In this document: one piece after another, positions 1-7,752 of the stretch
Position numbering within the stretch: the first letter of the stretch is position 1
Layout: each line of letters starts with the position of its first letter
From: Flavobacteriaceae bacterium
GTDB lineage: Bacteria; Bacteroidota; Bacteroidia; Flavobacteriales; Flavobacteriaceae
Length of the DNA: 23,523 bases
Direction of reading: 5' to 3'
NCBI GenBank assembly: GCA_020435885.1
Contig: JAGQYU010000039.1
Span: 1-23,523 of the forward strand
The notes under the pieces: generated by a model
What the model was told of the DNA's origin: nothing
The model's input: only the letters and a program-made list of their open reading frames with translations
The model's database searches: none
Position numbers and translations under genes: made by a program

Positions 1-510
1 CAACCTACTTTAGACGATAAGCAAAAAAATATAGTAAACGAAACCGGAGAGATCATTTCAAAAAGTTTACAAGAAATCAGAACCATGTCTAAATTGCTTA
101 ATCCCGAAGTAGTTAAGAATATCGGTTTACTAGACGCTATTCAATTAGAGATTGACAGGTTCAACCGCTTAAATTTTATAAATGCCACATTAAAGGTTTT
201 TGGAGAACCTATAGCAATCAATCAAAAAGATGAAATCATTCTTTTCAGGATTTTGCAGGAGTTTTTGTCTAATTCCGTAAAACACTCCAAAACCGACAAG
301 TTAGAAGTAACGCTAGATTTTACATCGGATACTTTACTGATAAATGCCCGTGATTTTGGTGTAGGCTTCAACGAATCAGAAATTGAAAAAGGCTCAGGAT
401 TATTAAATATGAAGAGCCGTGCAAAATTAATTTATACAGATTTTCAGCTAAAATCTGATAAAGAAAAAGGAGTTTCTTTAACTTTGAGGTATCCTTTACC
501 AAAAAGATGA
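1..510 (+). CDS. Sensor histidine kinase, NarL/DegS type, C-terminal part (5' end outside window)
   Basis: This is the kinase half of a two-component system; it would phosphorylate the response regulator encoded directly downstream. The frame is open from base 1, so the ATG at 85 is internal and the gene begins upstream. Visible are the end of the dimerisation helix (EIRTMSKLLNPEVV, the part that follows the phosphoacceptor His in HisKA_3 kinases) and a complete HATPase_c domain. That domain has an N box (ILQEFLSNSVKHS), a G1 box (ARDFGVGF) and a G2 box (GSGLLNMKSRA). The phosphoacceptor histidine and any sensor or membrane part lie outside the window, so the signal cannot be told. The stop overlaps the regulator's start (ATGA at 507-510), which points to translational coupling. 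The family is clear; the subgroup name is not. Confidence 0.92.
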   Translation, partial: QPTLDDKQKNIVNETGEIISKSLQEIRTMSKLLNPEVVKNIGLLDAIQLEIDRFNRLNFINATLKVFGEPIAINQKDEIILFRILQEFLSNSVKHSKTDKLEVTLDFTSDTLLINARDFGVGFNESEIEKGSGLLNMKSRAKLIYTDFQLKSDKEKGVSLTLRYPLPKR

Positions 511-1154
511 ATAAAACTTCCGTTGCCATAGTAGATGATCATGTGCTTTTTGCACAATCACTTAAAAGTCTCATCAATACATTTGAGGGTTTTGAGGTAA
601 CTATACAAGCATCGCATGGAAAAAACCTCATCAACGAACTTAAAAACTCTAATTCAGTTCCCGAAATAGTTTTGATGGATGTAAACATGCCTATTATGGA
701 TGGTGCTGAAACAACATCGTTCTTAAGCAAAAATTATCCAGATATAAAAATATTGGCACTTTCTATGGATGATGATGAAAATTCCATTCTAAAAATGATC
801 CGTAATGGTGCTAGAGGTTATTTGTTGAAAGATATTCATCCTGACATATTGCTGGAAGCCCTAGAAGGGGTTTTAAAAGGAGGGTTTTACCACACAAAGA
901 AGGTATCAGATACTTTGGTAAATTCCCTTCATGTTGATCCGAATTCTAAGAGAAAAGACCATATTGAGTTAGCCGAACGAGAAATGGAATTCTTAAAGTT
1001 GGTATGTACCGAAATGACCTATAAGGAAATTGCCGATAGAATGAATTTAAGCCCCAAAACTATTGATGGCTATAGAGAACAACTCTTTAAAAAACTGGAT
1101 GTTAAAAACAGAATTGGTTTGGTAATTTTTGCTTTTAAAAATGGATATGCTTAA
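507..1154 (+). CDS. LuxR/NarL-family response regulator
   Basis: A DNA-binding response regulator of 215 residues, normal for the family, and the presumed partner of the overlapping histidine kinase. The N-terminal receiver domain (about 1-125) has the acidic pair D10-D11, the phosphorylated Asp in LMDVNMP (D58), a Ser at the switch position (S86) and the conserved Lys in GYLLKD (K108). The C-terminal LuxR-type helix-turn-helix (about 150-212) reads LAEREMEFLKLVC, then MTYKEIADRMNLSPKTIDGY, the usual recognition-helix region. It acts in the cytoplasm as a transcription factor; target genes cannot be inferred. Its stop overlaps the stop of the converging YhhQ gene by 4 bases, and I see no hairpin terminator there. 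Confidence 0.95.
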   Translation: MNKTSVAIVDDHVLFAQSLKSLINTFEGFEVTIQASHGKNLINELKNSNSVPEIVLMDVNMPIMDGAETTSFLSKNYPDIKILALSMDDDENSILKMIRNGARGYLLKDIHPDILLEALEGVLKGGFYHTKKVSDTLVNSLHVDPNSKRKDHIELAEREMEFLKLVCTEMTYKEIADRMNLSPKTIDGYREQLFKKLDVKNRIGLVIFAFKNGYA

Positions 1155-1843
1155 CTATCTAGGTTTATTTCTTCCCCTTTTTCTAAATTAAATACCATCC
1201 TAAAATAATAGACTGCAACATACAATACAGGCGTATCTAAAAGTGCTACTAACACCTTAAATAAAAAACCATTTAAAAGCAGTTTTCCAAACAAACTCCA
1301 TTCAATTACATTAAAAGAACACAATAAGAATAACACCGAAAAAGTATCTAAGAACTGCGATGTTATAGTTGAAAAATTGTTGCGCAGCCATAAATGGTTC
1401 CCATCAGTCATTTTTTTCCAGAAATGATAAATGCGTATATCAACAAATTGTGCTAATAAATAGGCTATCATCGATGAAAATACGGCAATTACAGAAAATC
1501 CGAACACTTTAGTAAACAATGAGTCATCAACCGGAGACCACGGTGTAGCCGGAACAACATCCGACACATAAATAATGAGCAACGAAAAGAAAGAAGCAAA
1601 AATACCCGCTGTTACTACCTGATTGGCTTTTTTCTTTCCATATATTTCTGAGATCAAATCAGTCACTAAAAAAGTAATAGGATACGGCAAAATCCCCACA
1701 GAAATTTCAAAAGTGTACACACCAAAAAAATTCCACGAAAAGAATTTTTGAAAGATAAGGTTTGAAACTACCAGCGAAGTAATAAACAACGTGGCCAGTA
1801 CCAAATAGATCTGATATGCTTTTTTCTTTAACCTAAAATCCAT
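1151..1843 (-). CDS. yhhQ: Queuosine precursor transporter (YhhQ/QPTR, DUF165 family)
   Basis: An inner-membrane protein of 230 residues with about six hydrophobic segments. YhhQ family members import queuosine precursors such as preQ0/preQ1 for the tRNA modification. Family marks are PYPITFLVTDLISEIYGKK near the N-terminal third, AQFVDIRIYHFWKKMTDG, and WLRNNFSTITSQFLDT. I chose the ATG at 1843 (MDFRLKKKAYQ): a start at 1888 would add 15 residues with no family counterpart. Charged residues just before the first membrane helix also suit this start. It is divergent from fabD and converges on the response regulator, so it is probably transcribed alone. The substrate is assigned from the family, not shown by the sequence. 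Confidence 0.9.
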   Translation of the reverse strand: MDFRLKKKAYQIYLVLATLFITSLVVSNLIFQKFFSWNFFGVYTFEISVGILPYPITFLVTDLISEIYGKKKANQVVTAGIFASFFSLLIIYVSDVVPATPWSPVDDSLFTKVFGFSVIAVFSSMIAYLLAQFVDIRIYHFWKKMTDGNHLWLRNNFSTITSQFLDTFSVLFLLCSFNVIEWSLFGKLLLNGFLFKVLVALLDTPVLYVAVYYFRMVFNLEKGEEINLDS

Positions 1844-1894
1844 AGTAGTTGACAAGTTACTAAAGTATAAAATAAATGTTAGATTCAAATTTTC

Positions 1895-1902
1895 TATTTT
1901 TG
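1895..1902 (+). promoter_or_regulatory. -7 promoter element upstream of fabD
   Basis: TATTTTTG is an exact match to the Bacteroidota -7 consensus TAnnTTTG. It lies 23 bases before the fabD ATG at 1926. I see no clear TTG at the usual -33 distance. The element covers the GTG at 1902, which therefore cannot be the translation start if this promoter is used. Confidence 0.5.
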
Positions 1903-1925
1903 TGCATCAACTTAAAACAGTTTAT

Positions 1926-2813
1926 ATGCACGCATATATATTCCCCGGTCAAGGAGCCCAGTTTTCAGGAATGGGATTAGACCTCTATGAAAAATCAAAT
2001 ATAGCTCAGCAGCTTTTTGAAAGCGCTAATGAAATCTTAGGCTTTTCAATTACTGATATTATGTTTGAAGGCACAGATGAAGCTTTAAAGCAAACTAAAG
2101 TAACACAACCTGCTATTTTCCTACATTCAGCTATTTTGGCAAAAGTATTAGGAGATAAATTCAAACCCGAGATGGTTGCAGGGCATTCTTTGGGAGAATT
2201 CTCTGCACTTGTTGCCAACAACGTATTATCTTTTGAAGATGGATTAAAATTGGTATCACAAAGAGCTATGGCTATGCAAAAAGCCTGCGAATTACAACCT
2301 TCCACCATGGCTGCCGTTTTAGGGTTAGAAGATGAAGTAGTAGAAAAAATTTGTGCTTCAACTAATGGAATCGTAGTAGCTGCTAACTATAACTGCCCCG
2401 GGCAATTGGTAATTTCCGGAGAAATCGAGGCTATAAACAAAGCCTGCGAAAATTTACTAAATGCCGGAGCCAAAAGAGCTCTTGTATTGCCTGTTGGAGG
2501 TGCTTTCCACTCTCCACTTATGGAACCTGCCAGAGAAGAATTAGCAGCTGCCATAGAAAATACTATTTTCAGTAAACCTTTATGCCCAATTTATCAAAAT
2601 GTAACGGCTAGTGCTGTAAACAATGCCGATGAAATTAAGAAGAACCTTATCTCTCAATTAACTGCACCTGTAAGATGGACTCAATCAGTTCAGCAAATGA
2701 TCAAAGATGGTGCTACAGAATTTACCGAAGTAGGGCCAGGTAAAGTATTACAAGGTTTAGTTAGAAAAATTGACCGAGAAGTTGCCGTTAACGGAGCATC
2801 ACTAGAAGAATAA
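1926..2813 (+). CDS. fabD: Malonyl-CoA:ACP transacylase
   Basis: It transfers malonyl groups from CoA to acyl carrier protein, the step that supplies extender units to fatty acid synthesis in the cytoplasm. At 295 residues it has the family's usual size. It carries the N-terminal FPGQGAQFSGMG, the nucleophile elbow GHSLGEFSA with Ser88, the conserved Arg in the SQRAMAMQ segment, the catalytic His in GGAFHSPLM, and the QNVTA stretch. The start is the ATG at 1926 (MHAYIFPGQG). An in-frame GTG at 1902 adds eight residues but sits inside a promoter-like element. The next gene starts 5 bases after the stop, so fabD probably heads an operon with the crotonase-fold gene and the small membrane protein. 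Confidence 0.96.
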   Translation: MHAYIFPGQGAQFSGMGLDLYEKSNIAQQLFESANEILGFSITDIMFEGTDEALKQTKVTQPAIFLHSAILAKVLGDKFKPEMVAGHSLGEFSALVANNVLSFEDGLKLVSQRAMAMQKACELQPSTMAAVLGLEDEVVEKICASTNGIVVAANYNCPGQLVISGEIEAINKACENLLNAGAKRALVLPVGGAFHSPLMEPAREELAAAIENTIFSKPLCPIYQNVTASAVNNADEIKKNLISQLTAPVRWTQSVQQMIKDGATEFTEVGPGKVLQGLVRKIDREVAVNGASLEE

Positions 2814-2817
2814 CAAA

Positions 2818-3573
2818 ATGAATGAGGGCTCTGTAATAACAAGTATTAAGGATAGAATTGCTACTATTACTTTCTCACATCCGGCAAGCAATTCATTTCC
2901 TTCTGCCTTACTTAACAGACTTATTGAAAATATTGAAAGAGTTGGTAAGGATGATAATGTTTCCGTAATTATTTTACAAAGTGAAGGAGATAAAGCATTT
3001 TGTGCCGGAGCTTCTTTTGATGAATTGCTAGCTATCTCAAACCTTGAAGAAGGTAAAAAATTCTTTTCAGGTTTTGCAAACCTTATCAATGCCATGCGAA
3101 AATGCCCTAAACTGATTCTAGGCAGAGTTCAAGGCAGAGCTGTCGGTGGTGGCGTTGGTATTATTGCTGCTACAGATTATTGTTTTGCGACTGAAAAAGC
3201 TGACATTAAACTCTCAGAACTAACTATAGGCATCGGCCCATTTGTAATTGAGCCTGCTGTTAAAAGAAAAATAGGCCTTGCCGCAACAAGCAAATTAACC
3301 TTAGACGCAACCGATTGGCATACAGCGTACTGGGCAAAAGATAAAGGATTGTTTTCCAGAGTTTTTGAAAACAACAGAGAAATGGATGAATATGTTCATT
3401 TGCTTACGCAAAAGCTTTCAACTTACAACCCGGATGCTTTACAAGAAATGAAAAAAGCTTTTTGGGAAGGTACTGATCATTGGGATGAATTATTACTTGA
3501 AAGGGCAGAAATAAGTGGTACATTAGCACTATCTGATTTCACCAAAGAGGCTCTACAAAAACTAAAAAGATGA
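2818..3573 (+). CDS. Enoyl-CoA hydratase/isomerase family protein (possibly methylglutaconyl-CoA hydratase-like)
   Basis: A crotonase-fold enzyme of 251 residues that acts on acyl-CoA thioesters. The oxyanion-hole segment is AFCAGASFDELL (about 60-71), and the second motif is GRAVGGGVGIIAATD (106-120) followed by LSELTIGIGPF. Classical hydratases use two glutamates. Here the first position is Gly (G114, in GGGVG) while the second is kept (E134). This makes plain hydratase chemistry uncertain; one-glutamate members of the superfamily include isomerases. Similar flavobacterial proteins are, as I recall, often labelled methylglutaconyl-CoA hydratase (leucine breakdown), but the sequence alone does not prove it. 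It lies 4 bases after fabD, and its stop overlaps the next start (ATGA at 3570-3573). Confidence 0.85.
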   Translation: MNEGSVITSIKDRIATITFSHPASNSFPSALLNRLIENIERVGKDDNVSVIILQSEGDKAFCAGASFDELLAISNLEEGKKFFSGFANLINAMRKCPKLILGRVQGRAVGGGVGIIAATDYCFATEKADIKLSELTIGIGPFVIEPAVKRKIGLAATSKLTLDATDWHTAYWAKDKGLFSRVFENNREMDEYVHLLTQKLSTYNPDALQEMKKAFWEGTDHWDELLLERAEISGTLALSDFTKEALQKLKR

Positions 3574-3761
3574 AACAATTTCTATGGTTAGCTTTACAAG
3601 CAAATAATGCAGATGTAATCAAAGAGAAAATTGAAAATGCCCCTGACAAAAGTTATGAAATAGGTATTTTTATTGGTACTTACCTACCTCTTGTAGTTCT
3701 CATTATTATAGCCTACGTTCTATACTTTAGAATGAAGAAAAGAAAAGATCTAGATGACTAG
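3570..3761 (+). CDS. Small single-helix membrane protein, unknown function
   Basis: A protein of 63 residues that I do not recognise. An N-terminal segment (1-30) reads like a short periplasmic or surface-lying stretch. It is followed by one strong membrane helix (about 31-53, IGIFIGTYLPLVVLIIIAYV) and a basic tail (RMKKRKDLDD), which predicts the C-terminus in the cytoplasm. The N-terminal residues MKQFLWLALQ are also hydrophobic, so a second short membrane contact is possible. The ATG overlaps the stop of the crotonase-fold gene, so translational coupling is likely and the frame is probably real. A link to acyl-CoA or lipid metabolism would rest on position only. Confidence 0.7.
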   Translation: MKQFLWLALQANNADVIKEKIENAPDKSYEIGIFIGTYLPLVVLIIIAYVLYFRMKKRKDLDD

Positions 3762-3834
3762 ACATAAACTCTACAACTGATTTTTATAAATAATTAATTG
3801 TAAATTGGCATAATCAACTAACAATCTAAACTTT

Positions 3835-4641
3835 ATGTCAGTTTACTTAGCCGAATTTCTAGGAACTTTTTTATTAATACTTATTGGTGGCGGTGTGGTT
3901 GCCGGAGTCCTTTTAAAAAACTCAAAAGCCGAAAATGCCGGTTGGAATACAATTACTTTAACTTGGGGGTTAGCAGTAACTTTTGCTATTTATGCCGTGG
4001 GTAGCATTAGTGGTGCACATATCAATCCGGCTGTTTCATTAGGATTTGCTTTTGCAGGAGATTTCCCTTGGAGTAAAGTACCCGGGTACATTATTGTACA
4101 AATATTAGGCGCTTTATTTGGAGCTGTTTTTGTTTGGATATTTTACCTACCTCATTGGGAAAAAACTAAAGATGCCGAAGCAAAACGTGCTGTTTTTTGT
4201 ACCGCCCCTGCCATACGATCATACATACATAATTTTGTAAGTGAAATGATAGCAACTGCTGTATTAATATTCAGCCTGCATTTTATTGGTACGCAAAAAT
4301 TTACTGAAGGCCTAAATCCCTTAGTTGTAGGCGGATTGGTCTTATTGATCGGGGCAAGTTTAGGAGGCACTACAGGATACGCCATTAATCCAGCTCGTGA
4401 TTTTGGTCCCAGATTGGCACATTTTTTACTTCCTATAAAAGGGAAAGGAGATTCAGATTGGGCTTACGCTCCAATACCAATTTTAGGACCTATTTTAGGT
4501 AGCTTTTTGGGAAGTGCTGCTTATAAAATGCTTTATCAAAATGAAATGCTACTTAAATACTGGATTGTATTAGCTATAGTGGCAATTATATTGATCATGG
4601 CTATCTTTAAAGGTTTAAAAAAGAAAAATGAAATGCTATGA
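3835..4641 (+). CDS. glpF: Glycerol uptake facilitator (aquaglyceroporin)
   Basis: A channel of the major intrinsic protein family that lets glycerol cross the inner membrane; the kinase encoded next traps it as glycerol 3-phosphate. The 268-residue protein has both half-helix motifs, GAHINPAVSLG (NPA at 64-66) and TGYAINPARDFGPR (NPA at 185-187). The Asp after NPAR marks glycerol facilitators rather than water channels. The selectivity filter looks like W44, Y182 and R188; E. coli GlpF has Phe at the second position. After the normal six-helix core there is an extra hydrophobic helix at about 241-260 ending in KKKNEML. The stop overlaps the glpK start (4638-4641). The 73-base gap upstream is AT-rich and holds only a one-mismatch -7 element (TAAATTGG). 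Confidence 0.95.
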   Translation: MSVYLAEFLGTFLLILIGGGVVAGVLLKNSKAENAGWNTITLTWGLAVTFAIYAVGSISGAHINPAVSLGFAFAGDFPWSKVPGYIIVQILGALFGAVFVWIFYLPHWEKTKDAEAKRAVFCTAPAIRSYIHNFVSEMIATAVLIFSLHFIGTQKFTEGLNPLVVGGLVLLIGASLGGTTGYAINPARDFGPRLAHFLLPIKGKGDSDWAYAPIPILGPILGSFLGSAAYKMLYQNEMLLKYWIVLAIVAIILIMAIFKGLKKKNEML

Positions 4642-6110
4642 AAAAATATATCATCGCTTTAGATCAAGGCACCACAAGTTCTCGTTCCGTTTTATATAAT
4701 GAAAAAGGTTATCAGATTGCCATTGAGCAACAAGAATTTGAGCAAATTTTTCCAAAACCCGGTTGGGTTGAGCATAATCCTATTGAAATCTTAGAATCTC
4801 AATTGACAACTTTCAATAATCTAATCAAAAACAATAATATTAACTCTTCAGAAATTGCTGCTATTGGCATCACTAATCAACGGGAAACAACTGTTATTTG
4901 GGAAAAATCAACAGGAAAACCTATTTATAATGCCATTGTTTGGCAAGATACAAGAACCAGTACAATTTGTGAAGAATTGAAAGATAAAGGTCTTAGCGAT
5001 TATGTACATAAAAATACAGGCTTAGTTATTGATTCCTACTTTTCAGGAACTAAAATCAAATGGATACTCGATACTGTTAAAGATGCCCGAAAAAAAGCTG
5101 AAAATGGTGAGCTACTTTTTGGCACTATAGATACATGGTTACTATGGAACCTCACTGAAAGGAAAGTCCATGCAACAGATTATTCTAATGCTTCCAGAAC
5201 GTTGCTTTTTAATATCAAAACATTACAATGGGATGAAAAATTATTATCTGAGTTAGATATTCCTAAAAGTATATTACCACAAGTTAAGCCCTCAAGTTTT
5301 AACTTTGGTACTTTTCAATCAATTCCCATTACAGGTATTGCTGGTGATCAGCAAGCTGCTTTGTTTGGACAGGCATGTTTCAATAAAGGTGAAGCAAAGA
5401 ATACTTATGGCACCGGTTGTTTTTTATTGATGAATACCGGAGAAAAAATGCAACTATCCAACAACGGGTTACTTACAACTATTGCATGGGGTATTGGCAA
5501 TAAAATACACTATGCTTTAGAGGGAAGTGTTTTTGTTGCCGGAGCTGCCGTTCAATGGTTAAGAGATGGTTTAGAGATTATTAAATCTGTCCAAGAAACT
5601 GAGCTATTAGCTAACAAAGTTAAGGATGACAACCCTGTATACGTAGTACCGGCATTTGCAGGTCTAGGAGCTCCATATTGGGATATGTACGCCCGTGGTG
5701 CTATTTTTGGCCTAACTAGAGATACCGGCAAAAATCATTTGGTAAAAGCTACGTTGGAATCGTTGGCATATCAAACAAAAGACCTTATTACCGCCATGGA
5801 GCAAGACAGTAATACAAAACTTGCCACCCTAAAAGTTGACGGAGGTGCCTGTGCCAATAATACACTAATGCAATTTCAATCTGATATATTAAATACTGTG
5901 ATTGAACGCCCCCTTAATATAGAATCCACCGCACTGGGTGCTGCTTATCTTGCCGGAATTGGTATAGGCCTGTGGCAGCAATCTGATATCCTCACCAATA
6001 AAAGAATCGACAAAAAATTTATTCCTTCAATGGGAAAAGAAAAAATAAACAAATTATATACTGGTTGGAAGAAGGCAGTAAAACGGACAATGAATTGGGA
6101 CAATGAATAA
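4638..6110 (+). CDS. glpK: Glycerol kinase
   Basis: It phosphorylates glycerol with ATP to sn-glycerol 3-phosphate, the committing step of glycerol use. At 490 residues it is slightly shorter than the E. coli enzyme. FGGY-family motifs are intact: ALDQGTTSSR, GITNQRETT (R82, E83), SYFSGTK (Y134), GTIDTWLLW, DYSNASRT, GIAGDQQAALFG (catalytic Asp D237), NTYGTGCFLLMNTG, GLGAPYWDMYARGAIFGLTR and KVDGGACANN. Compared with E. coli, about seven residues are missing between SS219-220 and IP229-230. That is the loop holding the fructose-1,6-bisphosphate site (Gly230, Gly234, Arg236); Ser228 stands where Arg236 would be. The enzyme should be active but probably lacks this allosteric control. It overlaps glpF and glpD, so the three are surely one operon. 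Confidence 0.97.
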   Translation: MKKYIIALDQGTTSSRSVLYNEKGYQIAIEQQEFEQIFPKPGWVEHNPIEILESQLTTFNNLIKNNNINSSEIAAIGITNQRETTVIWEKSTGKPIYNAIVWQDTRTSTICEELKDKGLSDYVHKNTGLVIDSYFSGTKIKWILDTVKDARKKAENGELLFGTIDTWLLWNLTERKVHATDYSNASRTLLFNIKTLQWDEKLLSELDIPKSILPQVKPSSFNFGTFQSIPITGIAGDQQAALFGQACFNKGEAKNTYGTGCFLLMNTGEKMQLSNNGLLTTIAWGIGNKIHYALEGSVFVAGAAVQWLRDGLEIIKSVQETELLANKVKDDNPVYVVPAFAGLGAPYWDMYARGAIFGLTRDTGKNHLVKATLESLAYQTKDLITAMEQDSNTKLATLKVDGGACANNTLMQFQSDILNTVIERPLNIESTALGAAYLAGIGIGLWQQSDILTNKRIDKKFIPSMGKEKINKLYTGWKKAVKRTMNWDNE

Positions 6111-7749
6111 ATTTTCTGCTTTAGACAGGGTAAAAATTAATCTGAAACTCCAAAAGGAAACTTTTGATTTAGTTATAATTGGAGGTGGAATTACAGGTGC
6201 CGGAATAGCTTTAGATGCATCCTCAAGAGGAATGAAAGTAGCACTTTTGGAAAAAGGCGATTTTGCATCAGGTACTAGTAGCAAATCAACAAAACTAATC
6301 CACGGAGGACTGCGCTATTTAAAACAATTCGACTTTTGGCTGGTAAAAGAAGTAGGCTCTGAAAGAGCGATTGTTCACAATTTAGCTCCACATTTAGTAA
6401 TTCCTGAAAAAATGGTATTGCCACTCATAAAAGATGGAACATATGGTACATGGCTGACTTCTATCGGATTAAAAATCTATGATATTCTGGCTAATGTAGA
6501 AGATGATGATAAGCGAAAAATGCTCACCATGAAAGAAGTACTAAAAACTGAACCGCTGCTGCCTGAAGATATTTTAGAAGGTGCAGGTTTTTATGCAGAA
6601 TATAGAACCGATGATGCACGCCTAACTATTGAAGTACTAAAAACTGCTTTAAATTATGATACAACAGCTTTAAATTACTGTGAAGTTATAGATTTTGTGT
6701 ATGATGATGACAAAATTAGCGGAGTAAAAGCTAAAGATCATATCATCGGTAAAGATCTGAACATCCGTGCAAAATATATAGTAAATGCAGCTGGACCTTG
6801 GGTAGATGAACTAAGACAGCTCAACAAATCAAAAACAGGTAAACGTTTGCACTTAACAAAAGGTGTACATTTGGTTTTTCCTTATGAAAAACTACCGGTA
6901 AAACATTCTATCTATTTTGATATACCTGATGGAAGAATGATGTTTGCTATCCCTAGAGGAAAAATCACTTATGTAGGTACTACGGATACTAATTATCAGA
7001 AAGATAAAGATATTGTAGAAGTAAATACAGTTGATGCCTTATATCTGATAGGCGCCATAAATAATATGTTCCCAAACATAAATTTAGTTTTGGAAGATGT
7101 GCAATCCAGTTGGGCTGGGGTTAGACCTCTTATTCATGAAGAAGGGAAATCCGCTTCAGAACTTTCACGTAAAGATGAAATATTTGTATCTGACACCGAA
7201 CTGATTTCTATTGCAGGAGGTAAGCTGACCGGATATAGAAAAATGGCAGAACGTGTAGTTGACCTGATCAGTAAAAAATACACTAAAAGATTTAATAAGA
7301 AATTCAAAGAAATTCAAACACATAAGCTGAAACTTGTTGGTGGTAATTATAAAAACTTTAAAGAAGTCAAAAAACATGAAGAAACTGTTTTTCAGCAAAT
7401 TAAAAAATCCGGACTTACAAAAATTGATGCTAATTATTTAGTTGCCAATTATGGAACTCAAACCGATGCAATATTAGCAAAGTTCAATGATATTGAAGAA
7501 AATAATGTTCAAACAAGACTTGCTAAAGCGGAATTATGGTTTTGTATCCATTACGAAATGGTTCAAAATCCCTTAGATTTCTTTATAAGGAGGACAGGTA
7601 AATTATATTTTGATATTAAGAGTGTAGAACAGTTAAAAGAGCCTGTTTTAAAAGAGTTTTCAATAATATTTAATTGGAATTCAGAAACTAATGAATATTA
7701 TAATCAGCTCATAGAAAAAGAAATTTACAGAGCTTCCAACTTCAGTTGA
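6103..7749 (+). CDS. glpD: FAD-dependent glycerol-3-phosphate dehydrogenase
   Basis: It oxidises glycerol 3-phosphate to dihydroxyacetone phosphate and passes electrons through FAD to the membrane quinone pool; it is a peripheral inner-membrane enzyme. The 548 residues show the N-terminal dinucleotide-binding fold (LVIIGGGITGAGIALDA, 24-39), the GlpD signature GTSSKSTKLIHGGLRYL (57-73), the substrate-region stretch KGVHLVFP, the segment GKITYVGTTDT, the second FAD-contact stretch SIAGGKLTGYRKMAERV, and the C-terminal helical domain of the family. It overlaps glpK by 8 bases and completes the route from external glycerol to glycolysis/gluconeogenesis. The stop is only 3 bases from the end of the converging ACT-protein gene, with no visible hairpin terminator. 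Confidence 0.96.
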   Translation: MNKFSALDRVKINLKLQKETFDLVIIGGGITGAGIALDASSRGMKVALLEKGDFASGTSSKSTKLIHGGLRYLKQFDFWLVKEVGSERAIVHNLAPHLVIPEKMVLPLIKDGTYGTWLTSIGLKIYDILANVEDDDKRKMLTMKEVLKTEPLLPEDILEGAGFYAEYRTDDARLTIEVLKTALNYDTTALNYCEVIDFVYDDDKISGVKAKDHIIGKDLNIRAKYIVNAAGPWVDELRQLNKSKTGKRLHLTKGVHLVFPYEKLPVKHSIYFDIPDGRMMFAIPRGKITYVGTTDTNYQKDKDIVEVNTVDALYLIGAINNMFPNINLVLEDVQSSWAGVRPLIHEEGKSASELSRKDEIFVSDTELISIAGGKLTGYRKMAERVVDLISKKYTKRFNKKFKEIQTHKLKLVGGNYKNFKEVKKHEETVFQQIKKSGLTKIDANYLVANYGTQTDAILAKFNDIEENNVQTRLAKAELWFCIHYEMVQNPLDFFIRRTGKLYFDIKSVEQLKEPVLKEFSIIFNWNSETNEYYNQLIEKEIYRASNFS

Positions 7750-7752
7750 GAG

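Noticed and set aside
3762..3834. Possible glp operon promoter and operator before glpF
   Set aside because: Only a one-mismatch -7 element (TAAATTGG) and short AT-rich palindromes are present; too weak to call, and read-through from the fabD group is possible.
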